NCBI GenBank assembly: GCA_020440405.1
Contig: JAGROF010000169.1
Location: 1 to 7,236, forward strand
Source of the DNA: Chlamydiia bacterium
Lineage (GTDB): Bacteria; Chlamydiota; Chlamydiia; Chlamydiales; Simkaniaceae
DNA length: 7,236 bases
Direction of reading: 5' to 3'
A program made the translations under genes and the position numbers. Numbering within the stretch: the first letter of the stretch is position 1; the number at the start of each line of letters is the position of its first letter. Positions 5,888 through 7,236 of this stretch are shown here, piece by piece. The notes beneath the pieces are model-generated. The model did no database searches. It saw only the letters and a list, made by a program, of their open reading frames with translations, and was not told the DNA's origin.

Positions 5888-7051
5888 CTAGAAACCCCAG
5901 GAGAAGCCGAATCCTGTCCAGGATGTGCGGTCTTTAAAGAACTGCCCCTCGGAATAGCCACGGTGGTAATTGACGAAAATACGCATTTTCCGCCCAACTC
6001 CTTGCAGTTTACTGATCTCATATCCCCCCATATAGGTCCCATCCAGATTCCAATCGTTTACCTGCCAGTTGCGCAAGTAAACAGCAAGGAATACAGTCCC
6101 ATAAAGGCGATGGTAAAAGAATTTCCTCCCTAGAAGACGGACTTCTCCTCCCCACTCTGCATAGAGAGGAGGCTTGATCGGATAGGTCTTATCGCTGTGA
6201 AATACCCACCCAAACCCTGCATAGACTCGGAGAGCACTATTGACTTGGTAAGATCCAAAGAGGTCGATCGCCTCCATACTTGGGTTCACCCGTTCCACTC
6301 CTGGATTGTGGACAATAAACTCATCTCCAAGGTGAGAGGAGACATGGTAGACGCGCAAACGAAAGGCCCACTTATCAAATGCATAGCTAAGAGGAAATCC
6401 TACCAAATAATCGGTATTCACAAGCTCCGAGATCTCTCCATTAAAGTTCACTCCCATCTTAAACACCGACCAAATGCCTGCTTGGATATCAATTTGCATA
6501 TCTCCATGCCAAGGAAGGACATCGCGCCATCGAAAAATGGGGAAGTTATCGCCAAGAGACACCGCAATCGATTTTGTCCCAATGACATTATCTCCAATAT
6601 GATACGCAGCAGAGTAGATCGTTGCCCTTGGGTTTGCAATCATCGGCGGATACAAAACGGTCTGCTGAGGAAACCAAATCCCTTGAATCTGAGGCTTCAC
6701 CTCTCGCTTTTCAAGCTTGGCAAGCTTCTCTTCTGGAAACTTATCCACAGGAGTGACCGACTGAACACCAGGGACATCACCGACAAAGGAAATAATACTA
6801 TTTTTGATCAGAGCATTTTTGGGTAAATTATAGAGATACACATCTCCATTTTCCACATAGACAAGGACATCGAACTCATAATAATTGGCATTAACAAGGG
6901 CTTGGATGTACCCCTCTAAATAAGCATCCTCTTCATTTGCAATGTGTTCCCTAGGAATGCTATCCGAACGCGTAGGAGGAACATCTGCAGTGGCAAAAGA
7001 AAAAAGGCAAATGGTAATGGAAGCAATTGCTGCTAAACTTCTAATGTTCAT
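5888..7051 (-). CDS. DUF1207 outer-membrane beta-barrel protein with BON-like N-terminal domain
   Basis: This is a 387-residue exported protein. The signal peptide is MNIRSLAAIASITICLFSFA with likely cleavage after ATA (residue 22). Residues ~42-103 resemble a BON-type alpha/beta domain: an Ala-rich helix, then FDVLVYVENGDVYLYNLP, then a helix ending VPGVQSVTPVD. The rest fits DUF1207: FPIFRWRDVLPWHGDMQID at ~170-188, YHVSSHLGDEF at ~235-245, alternating aromatic beta-strands, and a C-terminal FGFSWGF ending in Phe, the usual BAM recognition end of outer-membrane proteins. DUF1207 has no proven function; members occur in environmental chlamydiae and other bacteria. A surface or lipid-related role is inferred only from the barrel. 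It is the first gene of the rightward minus-strand group that continues with the permease. Family assignment is from remembered motifs. Confidence 0.85.
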   Translation of the reverse strand: MNIRSLAAIASITICLFSFATADVPPTRSDSIPREHIANEEDAYLEGYIQALVNANYYEFDVLVYVENGDVYLYNLPKNALIKNSIISFVGDVPGVQSVTPVDKFPEEKLAKLEKREVKPQIQGIWFPQQTVLYPPMIANPRATIYSAAYHIGDNVIGTKSIAVSLGDNFPIFRWRDVLPWHGDMQIDIQAGIWSVFKMGVNFNGEISELVNTDYLVGFPLSYAFDKWAFRLRVYHVSSHLGDEFIVHNPGVERVNPSMEAIDLFGSYQVNSALRVYAGFGWVFHSDKTYPIKPPLYAEWGGEVRLLGRKFFYHRLYGTVFLAVYLRNWQVNDWNLDGTYMGGYEISKLQGVGRKMRIFVNYHRGYSEGQFFKDRTSWTGFGFSWGF

Positions 7052-7083
7052 TCTTCAGGTATTTTGGTCTATTAGGAAACCCT

Positions 7084-7120
7084 TAGTTCTTATATATCGA
7101 CTCTACGGAATTATCGGCAA
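7084..7120 (-). promoter_or_regulatory. Possible promoter for the DUF1207 gene
   Basis: On the minus strand TTGCCG (7120-7115), an 18-bp spacer and TATATA (7096-7091) lie upstream of the DUF1207 gene. A shifted -10 reading, TATAAG, fits the consensus better but gives a 20-bp spacer. Transcription would start near 7084, giving a 5' leader of roughly 33 nt, unlike the near-leaderless geometry of the other promoters here. The Shine-Dalgarno is weak (only GAAGA just before ATG). Each box has four of six consensus bases. Confidence 0.3.
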
Positions 7121-7132
7121 AAAATTTCTTAG

Positions 7133-7236
7133 ATGAACCTATCTAGCATTAAAGGATTTATTCGATTTCTTCGATTTTTGAGCAGATTTTTTCTTTTCAT
7201 TTTGGCCACATTGTCCATGAGACAAGGGGGCAAAAT
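7133..7236 (+). CDS. Possible N-terminal start of a divergent membrane-protein gene (alternative B)
   Basis: A plus-strand ATG at 7133 opens a frame that runs off the window after 34 codons. It starts MNLSSIKGFIRFLRFLSRF and continues hydrophobic and basic with no acidic residue, like the start of a membrane or membrane-associated protein. There is no Shine-Dalgarno and no convincing promoter upstream. The F/L-rich composition is exactly what the antisense of a Lys-rich coding stretch yields, so it may be a shadow of the minus-strand frame. The available bases cannot decide. Confidence 0.27.
   Translation, partial: MNLSSIKGFIRFLRFLSRFFLFILATLSMRQGGK
7139..7236 (-). CDS. Possible C-terminal end of an upstream gene with Lys-rich tail (alternative A)
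   Basis: A minus-strand frame enters from the window edge and ends at TAG 7141-7139, giving 31 visible residues: an APLSHGQCGQNE segment and then a Lys/Ser-rich tail, KKKSAQKSKKSNKS. Such tails occur on nucleic-acid-binding proteins, but I recognise no family. A weak hairpin (TAGAT, 6-nt loop, ATCTA) followed by six T (after AGAAA) lies at the stop codon and would fit a gene end, although it is A/T-rich and only 5 bp. If real, the gene would precede the DUF1207 gene by 87 bp on the same strand. It excludes the plus-strand reading of the same bases. Confidence 0.33.
   Translation of the reverse strand, partial: FAPLSHGQCGQNEKKKSAQKSKKSNKSFNAR

Noticed and set aside
6197..6826. 209-codon plus-strand open frame
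   Set aside because: It is antisense to the DUF1207 gene, whose frame has a signal peptide, family motifs and a C-terminal Phe; the plus frame has no recognisable domain and a His/Arg-rich shadow composition.

Overview
This window looks like a piece of a chromosome from the phylum Chlamydiota, most likely an environmental (Parachlamydia/Waddlia/Simkania-like) member. Three things point there. A HIT protein, a MYG1-family protein and, divergently, a ~700-residue protein ending in a LOG domain match the Chlamydia trachomatis order CT385-CT386-CT387 as I remember it. There is also a TyrP-type aromatic amino acid permease close to the chlamydial length, and a DUF1207 outer-membrane protein of a kind found in environmental chlamydiae. 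The assignment rests on recognition, not on a search.

Layout. Positions 1-2326 (minus strand) hold a tightly packed operon read right to left: MYG1-family nuclease (2326-1442), HINT-type HIT hydrolase (1445-1110, ATGA overlap, perfect Shine-Dalgarno) and an exported TPR/HEAT-repeat protein (1110 to the window edge, TAATG overlap, C-terminus missing). A 67-bp gap at 2327-2393 carries two promoter-like sequences back to back with overlapping -35 boxes. Positions 2394-4514 (plus strand) hold the 706-residue LOG-domain protein. Positions 4481-7051 (minus strand) hold, in transcription order, the DUF1207 outer-membrane protein (7051-5888), the TyrP-like permease (5811-4585) and a 35-codon single-span membrane protein (4588-4481). 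The small gene starts on the permease stop codon (ATGA) and is followed within 5 nt by a cUUCGg hairpin. At the right edge (7133-7236) two mutually exclusive partial reading frames remain unresolved. The only gene-free gaps are 2327-2393, 5812-5887 and about 7052-7132, all under 100 bp.

How the genes may work together. HINT hydrolyses nucleotide phosphoramidates, MYG1 proteins are DHH-like 3'-5' exonucleases and LOG proteins release bases from nucleoside monophosphates. The left half is thus a nucleotide/RNA turnover neighbourhood, which is sensible for intracellular bacteria that import nucleotides from the host. The right half is envelope and transport: a surface beta-barrel, an aromatic amino acid importer and a tiny membrane protein that could be its partner.

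The most interesting items are the hidden 35-aa protein with its hairpin, the undescribed ~480-residue N-terminal part of the LOG protein, and near-leaderless promoter geometry in front of three genes. I saw no rRNA, tRNA, CRISPR array, insertion sequence or tandem repeat.
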